From NCBI RefSeq assembly GCF_000165425.1, contig NW_001799078.1, forward strand, positions 409,057-473,056: a DNA stretch of 64,000 nucleotides. The letters are read 5' to 3'. Below the pieces are notes generated by a model. That model was not told the origin of the DNA. It worked only from the letters and a program-made list of their open reading frames with translations, and searched no databases. Below are positions 38,785-57,671 of this stretch, piece by piece (the first letter of the stretch is position 1; each line of letters begins with the position of its first letter). The position numbers and the translations under genes were made by a program. The DNA is from Paramecium tetraurelia (Eukaryota; Ciliophora; Oligohymenophorea; Peniculida; Parameciidae).

Positions 38785-39951
38785 TCATTAAAATTACTCA
38801 TATTGAGTTTTATTAAGACTCCACTCTTAAAAGCATTATTTGATGTTTAGTTTTAAACAAAGATATTTAATATTTTTATTTTTTACTTATCTGTAATTAC
38901 ATTAAAGCTATTTGCCTTCGAAATGCTCATATAAATGCTTAAACTTTTAAAACAGTTGATATTTTGCTATTTTTGGTAGAAATTATAATTTGGATATGTC
39001 CTTTTTTGCAAGTCCCCACTTTAAACCATTTAATGAGTTAATCTTTTCTATCCCCAAAGAATCCACATATAAGTAACTGAAAGATTATAGACTTTGTTAA
39101 TTAATATCTTTATTAATCCTTTTGTTTAATTCATCATTATTAGGATGATAAGGACTGTAAACAAATAAATTTTTTCTTGTATAAATTATTTTTGGTTTTT
39201 TTATCTTAAATGCTTTGCTAATAAATTTATTATTTATTTTTAAAACATCTTCCATACTTTTGCCAGACCTTTTTCCTATATCAAATACTTCCTTCAAACT
39301 AAAATGCTCTCTAAATTCAATGATTAAATTATCAATATAAATTGGATTAATGTATTAATTCAACAATGCTCCTTGAATGCCAACTATATTCCAAATCATA
39401 ATTTTGTCTGTACAGCAAAAACTTGGATTCTTTTATTGAATTGGTGTTTTGGAATTGGCAGGAGTACTTCTTAATCTTTAAGTATCACAATTAGGAATAT
39501 TTTCTGCTTCCTAAAAGAACTCTGAAAATGGTCTTGCTGCACTCATTCCATATATTTTTGATTCTGGAAATAATTATGCCTATCCGCAAGGTGGCTGAGT
39601 AACATAAAAGCAAACTTTATATTCCTTCTTTAATGAATATTTAGTTTCTTTTTTTTCAAAATATTTATCAATATCATTAGGTTTAGAGAGTACTTCATAC
39701 AACCATAATTAAAATCCTCTTTTGGCAATTACTTCTGCATGACAAGAATGTAAACAATGATTTTATTCATTCATATGATTTAATCCAACTGCTTTTGATC
39801 CTGTTCCTAACGAACACAAAATTACGTTTTATTCATTTTAAACTAGAGAGATGGAGGCTAAAATAGCATTTTAGTTGACTTTTTCTTTTTATATAAGTTC
39901 TTGATATTTTTCATGAGTTTTTTATTTTAAATCACTCAAGTAATTATTCAT
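38785..39951 (-). CDS. ADAT1/ADAR-type adenosine deaminase (tRNA A37 deaminase-like)
   Basis: One intron-free frame of 388 aa. The deaminase core is clear: ILCSLGTGSKAVGL, then SCHAEVIAKRGFQLWLYE with zinc ligand His (about 71) and catalytic Glu (about 73), VTQPPCG (zinc Cys about 122) and CCTDKIMIWNIVGIQGALL (second zinc Cys about 180), then the RKNLFVYSPYH-containing C-terminal lobe and LKWGLAKKD. No double-stranded-RNA-binding domain precedes the catalytic part, which favours tRNA-specific Tad1/ADAT1, converting A37 of tRNA-Ala to inosine, over ADAR. The length fits yeast Tad1. The exact 3' end (TGA 38785) lies in a region without conserved motifs. Confidence 0.88.
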
Positions 39952-40496
39952 TAAATTAAAAATAATTTTATAAGAATATCATAAAGACCAACCATGAGAT
40001 GAAATACTAATGTATCTTTAATCATTTGTAAATGAATATTTAAAGGAGAGAATTGAATTCTTTTTAAACTCATTAATATATAATTGACAATATAAATTTT
40101 AGATATACTTCGTGCTTATATTGAAAATAAATTCATTTTAAGGTATATTTTGAAGAATTGAAAATACCATATTCAAGATATTTTCGAAATTTTTATGTAT
40201 TCGAAAAATAAGGATATTTGTATTAGTATGATAATCTAATTAAATATTATTGATATTAAAAATACTAACTATTTTATATTTTACTCACCAAATTCAAGGG
40301 ACTAATTCAACCATTAATAAATGAATTATAATATATTATATCTTAATACTCGAGGATATTTTTTTAAAAGCTATTAAGTACAAAAGTCGATAAAATTATT
40401 TAAAAATTTTTTATTTTTTGCTCATAGTGATTTGAAATTTGAAAAATAATTAATTTTTAGATGCTGAGAATTGATTTATAATAAATTTAATTTAAT
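39952..40496. other. AT-rich divergent intergenic region
   Basis: About 545 bp between divergent genes (adenosine deaminase and hybrid histidine kinase). No feature is supported. Confidence 0.45.
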
Positions 40497-43237
40497 ATGA
40501 ATAATAGATTACTATACTTTGGATTCTGCAATGCTGCGATTAGTTTAATTGCTGGAATAGTCAGTTTAATTTAGGCTAGCTGTTGTTTCAACTTTAGTAT
40601 CATATTTATAGCAGAGTTTATGTTGATGATTGCATTTATTATTTTGTAATATAAAAGGTTTTTAAATGACCTGATTAGGGAAAAATTTTTAGGCGTTTCA
40701 TACCTTTTATGCTAAATATTATAGATTGAATACTTAGGATCTCTTTAATCTTCTGTATAAACTATATTAATAAATAGGAATACATTTTGTTTCTGAGTCT
40801 CAGATTATTCATTATAACAACCTCATTGGAAAGAATCACCTTTCGAATTGTTCTATTTTTGGTAACTTATTTTTACCTTGGAATTAGATTATAATTTTAT
40901 TTGAATATGTTTCCATACTTAGGATTGGCATTTATTCCTTTTTTATTTATCGTTGGTTAATCTCAAGAGAATCTTTCTTCTACAGTTATAGATTTTTTTT
41001 AAACTACTTTAACGAATCCAGTACTAATACTAGATGCTTAAACAAGAGAACCCCTCTTCCATTCCAACCAAATGGAATCATAATTTAATTATACTTCTAT
41101 AAATCAAGATTACTTTATTCAATATCTCTTATCATTCTAGGATTCCTAACAAAAAACTCTAAGGAGCATTTTCGATGAACAGAAATCTTAAATTGCGTAA
41201 AAGACTCGAATACAATATCACAAATTGAAAGAAATATCAAATGAAGATTATCATTATGTTGAAACTCTATAAAATAAAAAATTAGCTACTTTAATACAAG
41301 ACGAAATAAATCAAGAAAAGCAAGACCTGATAAATATAGATAGTCCTAAGTAGTAAATCGAAAAGTTAAAATTTCCAGTTTCAAATCAATTTAATGATGA
41401 TACTCCCTAACATGGAAAAAGCAAATTTCGATTTAAGGATAGCTAATATAAATTATTCGGAATCAATGAGTTGAAATAAAAGAGAATAAATATAGTTGTG
41501 TAACATTGCATATGGAAAAATAAAGAGGCTTTTATGATTTCCTTAAAAGACTTAGAAAACTAAAAGATATTATAAATCTTGACTGAAGAACTCGAAGAAA
41601 GTAAAAAACAGAATGAGAATAAAGATTAGATATTGGCAACAGTGTTTCATGATTTTAAAACACCCATTAACGGAATCTGTACTATAGTGGAGGCTATGGA
41701 AGAGAAATACAATCTTAATGCAGCTTCGAAATACTATTTGAGAATAATTAGAAAAAACGTATACTTGATGTTATACATGATATACGATATTTTAGATTTT
41801 GCTAGGATTTAGAAAAATCAATTAAGATTAAGTGTTAGTGATTTTTATTTAAATGAAGTCATAGAAGAGGTTATTGAATTAGTAGCCATTTAAGCAGAAC
41901 AAAAGGGAGTTGTTATATAAACACATTACGATATCCCATGTTTTCAAATATATAGTGATCCTAATCGTATTAAATAGATTCTTATGAATTTTATTTCTAA
42001 TTCATTAAAATTTACTGAATAAGGATCAATAACAATATCAGTCGAATCTCTACACACTGATAAAGCCAATCATATTGTTCGGGCAGTTTCATCAAAAAAT
42101 GTGCTTAATTAATAATAAAATTAATAAACAGTAGGATAATTGCGTAAATAGTTATCTGGAAAATCTGTTAAGTCTTAATCTGGACAAGGTAGGATGGTTT
42201 ATACCATATCCATTCAAGATACAGGTTGTGGAATCTCGGATCTTATCAAACCTAAATTATTCAATATGTATGCCACATTTCCAAGTAAGGATGTTCAAAA
42301 TAAAAGTGGAACTGGGATTGGATTGATGGTTTGTAAGAAACTAATCAAATTATTGGGTCCATCTGAAAAAATCGACCTTTGGAGTGAATAAAACAAAGGA
42401 ACCAAGATGTCATTTCAAATTTACTCTAGATTACCAGATGATCCAAAAAGATCTCCTAATTATATTAGTGTATTCAAATAAGAGAGCAGCTCTAAAAATT
42501 TTAATATCGATAGTCCTTCACTAATTGATGAATAGGATTAGATGCAATAAAAATTTGTAAGATCATCTGTTCTACGTGTTTACACAAGGCCAGTAGATAA
42601 AAATGATACAGAAGCAGGGTTTGATTTTTATCCGGAATATGAGGATGAAGGGTAGTAGAAATTACAAAACATAAACATTTTATAAAATTTAAGATCACCA
42701 ACTCCAAGCAGAATAAAAACTAAAGAGTAAAATTTAGATGATTCTTAAGAAATCATGGATCCAAGGTCAAGATTACAAAGGATTTTACAACATAAAACAT
42801 TTTCAATATTGATTGTTGATGATCAACCATTTAACGTTTTGGCTTTGAAATTGTTGCTATAGGATATCTCATCAAATATTTCATTTTTAGAAGCTTATAA
42901 TGGCTAGCAAGCTGTTAATAAAGTATATTATGTATTGTATATATATAGTTAAAAACATTTCAGAAATGCAAGAACATAAAATATGTTTTAATGGATCTCT
43001 TCATGCCAATTTTAAATGGATGGAAAGCAGCAACGAAGATCAGAGAGATGGTAATATTAATATTTAATTTAGATTGCTAAGTAACTTATTGAGGATGTAA
43101 AGATAATAGCGATATCGGGATTTGATGATGAAAGTGAATAGGAAAGATGCGAGAATGTTGGATTTGATGCCTTTATTACTAAGCCTGTTAAATTGGAGAT
43201 GATTGCAGAAGTATTTGCATAGCTAGAGTATAATTGA
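40497..43237 (+). CDS. Membrane-anchored hybrid sensor histidine kinase
   Basis: 889 aa after three introns (23 nt near 40757, 26 nt near 42921, 22 nt near 43053). The N-terminus holds several hydrophobic spans (AAISLIAGIVSLIQA, SIIFIAEFMLMIAFIIL, FRIVLFLVTYFYLGI, LGLAFIPFLFIVG). A PAS-like segment (NPVLILDAQTREPLFHSN) follows, then the H box TVFHDFKTPINGI with His about 377, N box NFISNSLKF, G1 DTGCGI and G2 GTGIGLMV. The C-terminal receiver has ILIVDDQPFNVLAL (D767, D768), the phospho-acceptor D817 in VLMDLFMPILNGW, AISGFDD and the Lys in ITKPVK. All residues for autophosphorylation and phosphotransfer are present. The signal sensed is unknown. Ciliates encode several such two-component proteins. 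Confidence 0.93.
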
Positions 43238-43506
43238 ACTTGATAATACTATTTTTATAAATTTTATTCAATACTGTTTCTTTCCAGTCTCACTTATTAG
43301 CAAATATCTCATTTGACCATCTGTTTTGTATGATTTACTCAAAAGATACTGATTTTGTATAACTACATAATTCTGATTTATAGAGCATTTGGGATACGAA
43401 TTCCTTGATGGTTCCATAAAGTTTCTAAATATGAGAAGTATATATGTACTTTATGAAAAGTGTATAATATATTATAATCTTTAGTCATTTTATATTTTAT
43501 CTAAAA

Positions 43507-45509
43507 ATGATTATGCCTTCCTAATTCGCTGTTTCTGATCGTTAACTTTTTGATTTTAAGAAACCTCAGAATAACTCAGATTCAGAAGACGAATAGCAAT
43601 AGTAATAGCTTCTCTTGCAAAATGGTTACAAAGAAACCAAAAGATAGAAAAAGTTTTTGGATATTGAAGCCATTAAATAAGAGCTAAACAATAGACCATA
43701 AATAGATTATGAAAATACTCCCAAGGTTGGTAAAAAGCCATCTCGATTGATGGCCAAAAGTCTGCCTAATTTTATATTTCCCACTTCTCCAGTATTGATA
43801 GAATAATTGCAGATGGTTAGAGCCATCAGATTGATGAAAGAGCAAGTTCCGCCTGAAGTTTTGAATAAGGTTTTCTCTGAATTAAGGTAATTTTGCTTTA
43901 GATTTTAGATATTTATATGTTCCTGCCAATACTGCTGTGTATAGGTAAGGAGACCAAAATAAAAAATATTACATCATCTTGGATGGTAAATGTGTGGTAA
44001 TGAAACCCAGAGAGAAAATGGTTGGTTCCAAAAAGTTAGAGCAGGAATTAGAGGGCAAGGCGTAAATATAGTTGATGCGAAGGAATGATCCTGATCCCTA
44101 TGGTTTGAAGAGTGCATTTCCAGATTACATCATTCTTAAAGTCCTAATAAATGGAGAGTAAATAGCTTTTATTAAATTAAAGTTCTTTCGGTGAAGCAGC
44201 AATCAAATTGGATATAGCAAGATCCTCTACTGTGTTTGCCATTGAAAACTCTCATCTTTTATTTTTGAGCGAACAAGCCTATATTACTCTCCTCGATCCC
44301 TACTTAAGTAAGTCTTTGGATGACAAAATATTGTATTTCACCCAAACTCCAATTTTCAAGGAAGTGGAGTTCGAATTAAATGAAATTATGGGAATCCTAT
44401 TAGAGTCCCATCAAATCACTTATAAAGCATCAGAAATTCTCTATGAAGAAAATGAAAGATCCAATCACATATACTTCATCATTAATGGCTAAGTTGAATT
44501 GTCAAAATAAATGAATTCTAAACATCTAGTTCTCTCCTCTTATGGTGAAAATCAGCATTTTGGAGATGTCGAAGTCTTCCACAAGATACCTAGATATACA
44601 AGAGCGAGAGTGATATCTCCTAGACTCATTGTATATAAAATTAGACAATCTAAATTCTTTGACAACTTAGGCAATATACACATATATGAAAATTTCAAAG
44701 GTACAACTAAAGTGATACTCAAACATTGGACTCTTATTTACCAAACAGCCAAATCTCAGATAATCTAAAAAGATGAAATCTATCAAGCAGCTCAAGATCA
44801 ATTAACTAATCGAAGGAATGATGCTTCCAAAAAGATTGTCAATAAAAAGATTATAGAAGTCTAGGGCGATAAACTCAGTCAAGTCAAGGTCTTCTAAAAT
44901 CTAGCTGACAGCAACTTTTAGGATGTCAACTCAATTGGAAATTCTCCTAATAAAACTATTTTATAAAGGGTCTATAGTAATGCTCTCCAACAATATTAAG
45001 CTAGATTACTTAAAAAACCTTAACAAACTCAATGTAACGATGATCATTGCATCAGAAGTCAAAAAGAAAAGTAAGTATATTTTTCTTAATTAAGAACATT
45101 TTCCACCGAAAGAGCGAGTCCAGGTAGAAAAAGTAGCTAGTTGAATCTTAAATTACCTACAATGATGTCCAATACATCATCCAATTCCAAAGTAGATTTG
45201 AATTAGGTTTTTGAGTCAATTAGTAAATTGCCAAGAATTCCAAGAGATAATCTAGTCCTCTCTTTGATGTACCAATAAGCATACAAGTCAGAGAATCCAG
45301 AAAAAAAGGCCAAATAGATTTAATAAGTTATTTAAGCTTCATTTCGGAATGTCAGAAGAGATTTTGAATCGAAGGAGAAAGTTGTTTCTAATTGGAAATA
45401 TAAATCTGCTGATTCAATTATTAAGAATCTAAAATTAAGTGATGCAAGTGAAGAAAAGAGACTTAAAGAAGACTATATGAATTTTGTCTAATCTAAAAGA
45501 CTATCTTGA
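43507..45509 (+). CDS. Protein with two cyclic-nucleotide-binding-like domains
   Basis: 643 aa after introns of 22, 25 and 24 nt (near 43889, 44159 and 45070). Domain 1: YVPANTAVYRQGDQNKKYYIILDGKCVVM, later DSFGEAAIKLDIARSSTVFA, the beta-roll and phosphate-cassette region. Domain 2: ASEILYEENERSNHIYFIING followed by GENQHFGDVEVFHKIPRYTRARV. The canonical FGE-x-AL-[x]n-PR-AA cassette is only partly kept (FGEAAIKLDIARSS; FGDVEVFHKIPRYTRA), so cAMP/cGMP binding is possible but unproven. The remainder is helical and Ser-rich. There is no kinase or channel domain, so it may be a regulatory or ciliary scaffold. Stop at 45507. Confidence 0.8.
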
Positions 45510-45642
45510 ATGTTATAATTTATTTAAATTATATCAAAACAAATAATTTTATGTCAGAAAATTGCGATTCATTCATCATCAAATTTGTTCCTTCTCATGA
45601 AAAAAAGACTTAGATCTCTATGTTTGTAGTTAAGTTAGACAC

Positions 45643-47258
45643 TCAATAACATATGATATATACATTTTATGATTATTTATAGCTCTGCACTTGACTTTGT
45701 AAATTAGAAATTTAAGCCTTTAAGTTATCAACTAATTTACTGATTCTTCCATAAATTTTGTCAGGATCAAATTTTTCATTTACATTTTCAGTTAGATATT
45801 TCCTTTACAATTAGTTAGCACTAACGATTATCTTTCTTAAATATGATTGTAGTTTTTCATTAGAGGAAATAGATATCATTTTTTCTATATTTTATAGCAT
45901 TTCTAAAGGTTCAACCAAATTCGCCCTTGGACCTTCATCCATTTTATCTGGTAATAGAGCCTTGGATTTTGTGGTCCAATTACTATAGATTTACAGAATT
46001 TTCTTAAACAAGTTCAAATACATATCTTTGTATTATTCATAGTCTTAATTAGGTAAATCTTGTTTATGAGGAGGAGAATGTAATTTAGTATCATATTGAT
46101 GTTTATTTATTTATTGATTAGTTTCTAAGTCCTTTTACAAATGCACTATTTATTTCTCAAGTTATATAGTATCCAATTCCAAGTCTGAAACTCTTTTAGT
46201 AAGGAGTAAATTGGAATTTTCAAAATAATCATATCTGTCTATAAATTTTTCAGCCTAAAAATTTTCAAATCTTTTGGTCATAATGTTGTATTGAGGAATG
46301 AATTTCTCAATATCAACAGTGCTCCTCTTAAGTTCATCCAATTAATGTTTCGAATTCTTTATTTCTTTTAGAAGTTGGATATTCTTGAAATTTAAACTCT
46401 CATTCGAACTTTACAACTCAAAGATTTTTCCTTTGGCCATTTCCAATTAATCGGTAAGTTCTTAGCTGAATATAGAGAATATGATACTTCTCTCTTGTAA
46501 ATTTATCAATATAAATAAGCATTTATTGTGTAACTTATTCTAATAGAGACTTTGATTCACTCAAGACTTTATCTTTGGCTAGATTATTGATCATCTAATA
46601 AAGTGAGTTCTCTGCTTTTTGTTTGATTTCCAAAATTGCTCTTCTCCTTGGGTTCATCTTGGCTATCTCTGATGTACTTTTCACCAAGTTCTCAATAGTC
46701 TTCTTAGGCTGGAAGCTTTGAGTTTTGATTTAGAGTTTTTATTTTAAGGTACTTGAAGTCTGCTTATGAGTATTTAACGCTGACTTTATTTAAAAATATA
46801 TTTTACTGAAACTTATAGTTTAAAATCTTCATCAATAGGTCCTGGTTTGGTGTAAATATAATTTCCAAAAGCATCAAAAACAATCCTATGGAAGTTCTTT
46901 TTAAATTGTTCATATTCATCTTGATTGACTTAAACTTCCTTTTCAAAGTAATCTTCAGGTGGATCAATTTCTGCTTACTCTTTTGTAACCCTTAAATTAC
47001 ACGATAAATTTTCAGGTCTTCCTCCTACATTAGTTTTCCTCTCTTATAGTTTGATCAGACTTTTGGGTGTAAGACTTGTAGTGGCTGTGCATTTGTTGAT
47101 CTATGTTTGTTAATCTTGATCATCATTAGGAATTTATATTCTAGGATTATTGAATTTTATTACTACACCTAAGGCACTCTAGGACTTGTCAATGCTGTTT
47201 AAGGTCTTGTACGAGCAGTGCTTAAAATTGAGTTTTTAGGACTTTTATGAACAGACAT
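45643..47258 (-). CDS. Long coiled-coil protein, possibly ciliary or cytoskeletal
   Basis: Starts MSVHKSPKNSILSTARTRPQ at 47258. After a conserved-looking short block (FHRIVFDAFGNYIYTKPGP) the protein becomes a heptad-rich coiled coil (KIFELQSSNESLNFKNIQLL, SDLELDTIQLEKQIVHLQKD, KSKALLPDKMDEGP, SNEKLQSYLRKIIVSANQL) to the TGA at 45643. Several introns are needed (for example about 29 nt near 46790). It is a structural-type protein, and its position next to arginine kinase is not informative. No specific family is assigned. Confidence 0.65.
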
Positions 47259-47438
47259 TTTAATATTAGTTATTAATAATAAAGATAAATTAGCATTACT
47301 AAAGAGAAGTATATCATTATCGATAAGGGAAAAAGTAGTGAAACTGAGAGTTAAATCGCTCTTAATATGTTGTATTAAATTTATGAATTTATATACGTTT
47401 TTAAATAAATGAAGTGATAAAGTTACTTATAAATTGCA

Positions 47439-48626
47439 ATGTCTTAGCAAAAAATTTTAGCGAAATAAGATGTAAGAAAGCTCTACTTAGATGAACAAGG
47501 GAATGTTGATTTTAATAAGATATAGGCCAGATGGGATGATTTGAAGAAGTTTAAGGTGAGTTTAGCCAACAAGCATTATACTCAAGCAGTAGTCGAGAAG
47601 GTGAAAACAATGCCTGCTGAAGACTAATAAAGATTCTTAGATATTATGATAGCTGGTCTAACTAATGATGATAGCTCAGTTGGTATATCAGCTACAAGAC
47701 CAGAAGATTATGATGTTTTTCTGTTTTATCTAGAACCATTAATCAGAGAATATCATAAGATCGAAGGGGAGACGAAGCAAGAACATGATTGGAATATCCC
47801 AGTTGGTGAATATGTATTAACAAAGATTGATCCTGCATTGGAGTAGGTTTCAATGAGAGCCAGAGTGGCCAGAAATGTTGTTGGTTACAATTTACCATCA
47901 TCAATGGATAAGGATGAGAGGATCAAATTTGAGAATCAAATGGAAACTGTGTTTGAAAACTTTGGAATTCCAGGAAATTATTACAGTCTAACACCAGGTC
48001 ATAAGAATTTTATATCTGATCAAGAAGCTGATGAGTTAAGGAAAAAGCATTTCTTATTTATAGATATGACAAGTGATAATTATTTGATGTCAAATGGTGT
48101 AGCATCTGATTGGCCATTTGGAAGAGGAATCTGGGTAAGTTAAGATGAGACTAAAATGGTTTGGGTAGGAGAAGAAGATTAATTGAGAATTATTTCAATA
48201 GTCTAAGGCAATGATTTAGGCAAGGTTGATTAATCTCTTCATGAATTACTAACTGCTATTGAAAAGAGTGGTCTCAAATTTGCTGAACATCCAGTCTTTG
48301 GTATCATAACAACATGTCCAACCAATATGAGAACTGGAAAAAGGTAATCCATCTTAGGCAAGTTCCCAAATCTAAGTAAATCTGGAACAGACGAAGCCAA
48401 TTTGAAAGAAAAAGCAAAATCAATTGGATTATAAGTAAGAGGAACTAGTGGAGAACACTCATCTATGGATCAAGAAGGAACTGCTGATATATCCCCATTC
48501 GCCAGATTTGGAGTTACAGAAGCAAATGTAACCAAGGGATTATTTGAAGGATTAATAGTGCTTTATTAATTAGAAAGAACAACAATTCCAGAGAAGAGAA
48601 GAAATAATTGTTGCATAACATTTTGA
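47439..48626 (+). CDS. Arginine kinase-type phosphagen kinase, C-terminus CCITF
   Basis: One intron-free frame of 395 aa. N-domain: ISATRPEDYDVFLFYLEPLI. Catalytic domain: ARNVVGYNLPSSMDKDERIKFENQME, the WPFGRGIWVS segment, DQLRIISIVQGNDLGKV, the active-site Cys in ITTCPTNMRTGKRQS (about residue 293) and VRGTSGEHSSM. It transfers phosphate between ATP and a guanidino substrate. Arginine rather than creatine is inferred from general ciliate biology and the short specificity loop. The C-terminal seven residues NNCCITF contain a C-x-x-x end (CITF) and a double Cys, a possible lipid-modification site. Ciliary phosphoarginine shuttling would suit membrane attachment (inference). The neighbour is divergent, 179 bp away. 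Confidence 0.95.
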
Positions 48627-48871
48627 ATATTGAAAATAAAATATCAATATTCTAATTAATATTATTAATTTGTTGTTTATATATATATATACATATTGTA
48701 ATAGAATAAATTATTAGAGTTGAGATTATTGTAAAATTATGAGTTTTGTTCTAATTTACTCTTTTAAGTAGATTAAGATAACTGAATCTTTGTAGGTTGT
48801 TATCAATATAATATGAAATATGATTATAATTCTTTTAAATAAAATTATTATTGTTAATTTTTAACAATATT

Positions 48872-56169
<7,298 letters not shown>

Positions 56170-56334
56170 CAGTTATTATTTATAATTTATATATATTTAT
56201 TTATCTGTGTAACTTCTACAAATAAATATTTGGTTCTAATTACATTACATCCAAGTATTAAGTATCGAATGTAAATATTAACACCCAACTAATAAAATTA
56301 TATTTGCCAATCCAATTTCAATATTAATATTTCC

Positions 56335-57622
56335 ATGAAGCAAGAATACTCCGAAAACAGACAGCAACTCCTCAGTCTCAAATACCAACCCACAAGCACA
56401 AACAACTATCGCAATCAATTGTTTTGGCAACCGCAAACTGATAATCTCAATAGCACCTTAATGTTGGCCCAAAGAATATTCAGAGAGTATAAGTAAAGTA
56501 TTTATTGGATCAATTGAACCCGTAGATAAGTTCCAAGTCAGAAAGGTTTCCGCAATTCATCAACAATTAAAAGAAAAAGAACCCGAACAAAAGAAGCAGA
56601 AGACAACCATCATCGACTCCAAAAGATTTCACATGTATAGTCACCCCAAAAATACCAGGGTCAAACAACTCAACTCCACTGCCAACAATTCCTTCTATTC
56701 CAAAAAGAGCACAGAAAAATATTAATAATCATCCCCCATTAAACCCAAGACTGCCTCCTCCATTTCAAGAGCCAAACGTATGCTTCCATAATAAATCTCC
56801 ATTTCACCCATAGACAGTGTCGGCCCTTTGGTTTCTGCTTAAAGTTGGTGCATCCTTAATGGAAAGAATGGCCAATTGATGAGCGGCCAACATCAATATA
56901 AAAGCAGACAAATGGCTTCAATCACAAAAATCATGACATGTTGGCTAGCACTCAAACTCACACAGTAATATCACTTGGACCTTGATAACACATACTTCAC
57001 AGTGCCAGAAAAAGTAGTTCATAGCATAAATATAGGCAGAAAGGATTGGAGGCACAACAGCACAACTCTCAAGTGGTGATAAACTCAGCATTAGAGATCT
57101 GCTCTATGGGTTGATGTTACCATCTGGTAATGATGCAGCAATCTCCATACAACACAATTTTGAACTTTATAAAGGTTGTGACTTTATTTAACAAATGAAT
57201 CAAAGTGCCCAAGACATTGGAATGGAAATGACTTCCTATTCTAATCCACATGGTATGAATTCATGTAACAAAAAGGTTTGTATCACGAAGACAATTACTC
57301 CTCTGCTTACGATATTGGAGTCCTAACTTATAATGCCATGCAAAACTTACAGTTCGCAAGCATTGTCAAAACCAAAATCTATTTTAGTGAAATCGAAGAC
57401 AAATTTGGAGAGTCGAAGGAGATCTTTTGGGAAAACACGAATAAAATGTTATATCAAGGATTTAGAGGAGTTAAGACAGGCATAACAAAAGAGGCTGGTC
57501 CATGTGTTGTAGAGTATTTTGAAGACAACCAAAATTCCTACATTATAGTACTCTTAAATTGTAGATCGGTGGATCAAAGATGGCAAGATACCATCAAATT
57601 ATTGGATTGGATAAGATAATGA
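56335..57622 (+). CDS. Serine D,D-carboxypeptidase / penicillin-binding-like protein (peptidase S11)
   Basis: 404 aa after introns of 28, 22 and 23 nt (near 56498, 57010 and 57253). The three active-site motifs of the serine beta-lactamase/PBP superfamily are in order and normally spaced: S-x-x-K in MASITKIM (S186, K189), S-x-N in LPSGNDAAIS (S247) and K-T-G in RGVKTGITKEAGPC (K356). SNPHGL and SSAYDIG are DacA/S11-type. The first about 130 residues are a basic, disordered extension unlike bacterial enzymes, and no signal peptide is seen. The introns and TAA/TAG Gln codons show it is a genuine ciliate gene. An origin by ancient transfer from bacteria is inferred. Role unknown; peptidoglycan of food or symbiont bacteria is one possibility. 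Confidence 0.9.
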
Positions 57623-57671
57623 GAACTATTTTGCATGATTTTGGATTAATTTTATATTGTCTATATATTAA

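Noticed and set aside
56335-57622. Bacterial contamination or a beta-lactamase gene
   Set aside because: The three GT...AG micro-introns and in-frame TAA/TAG show ciliate origin, and the motif context matches S11 carboxypeptidase rather than a beta-lactamase.
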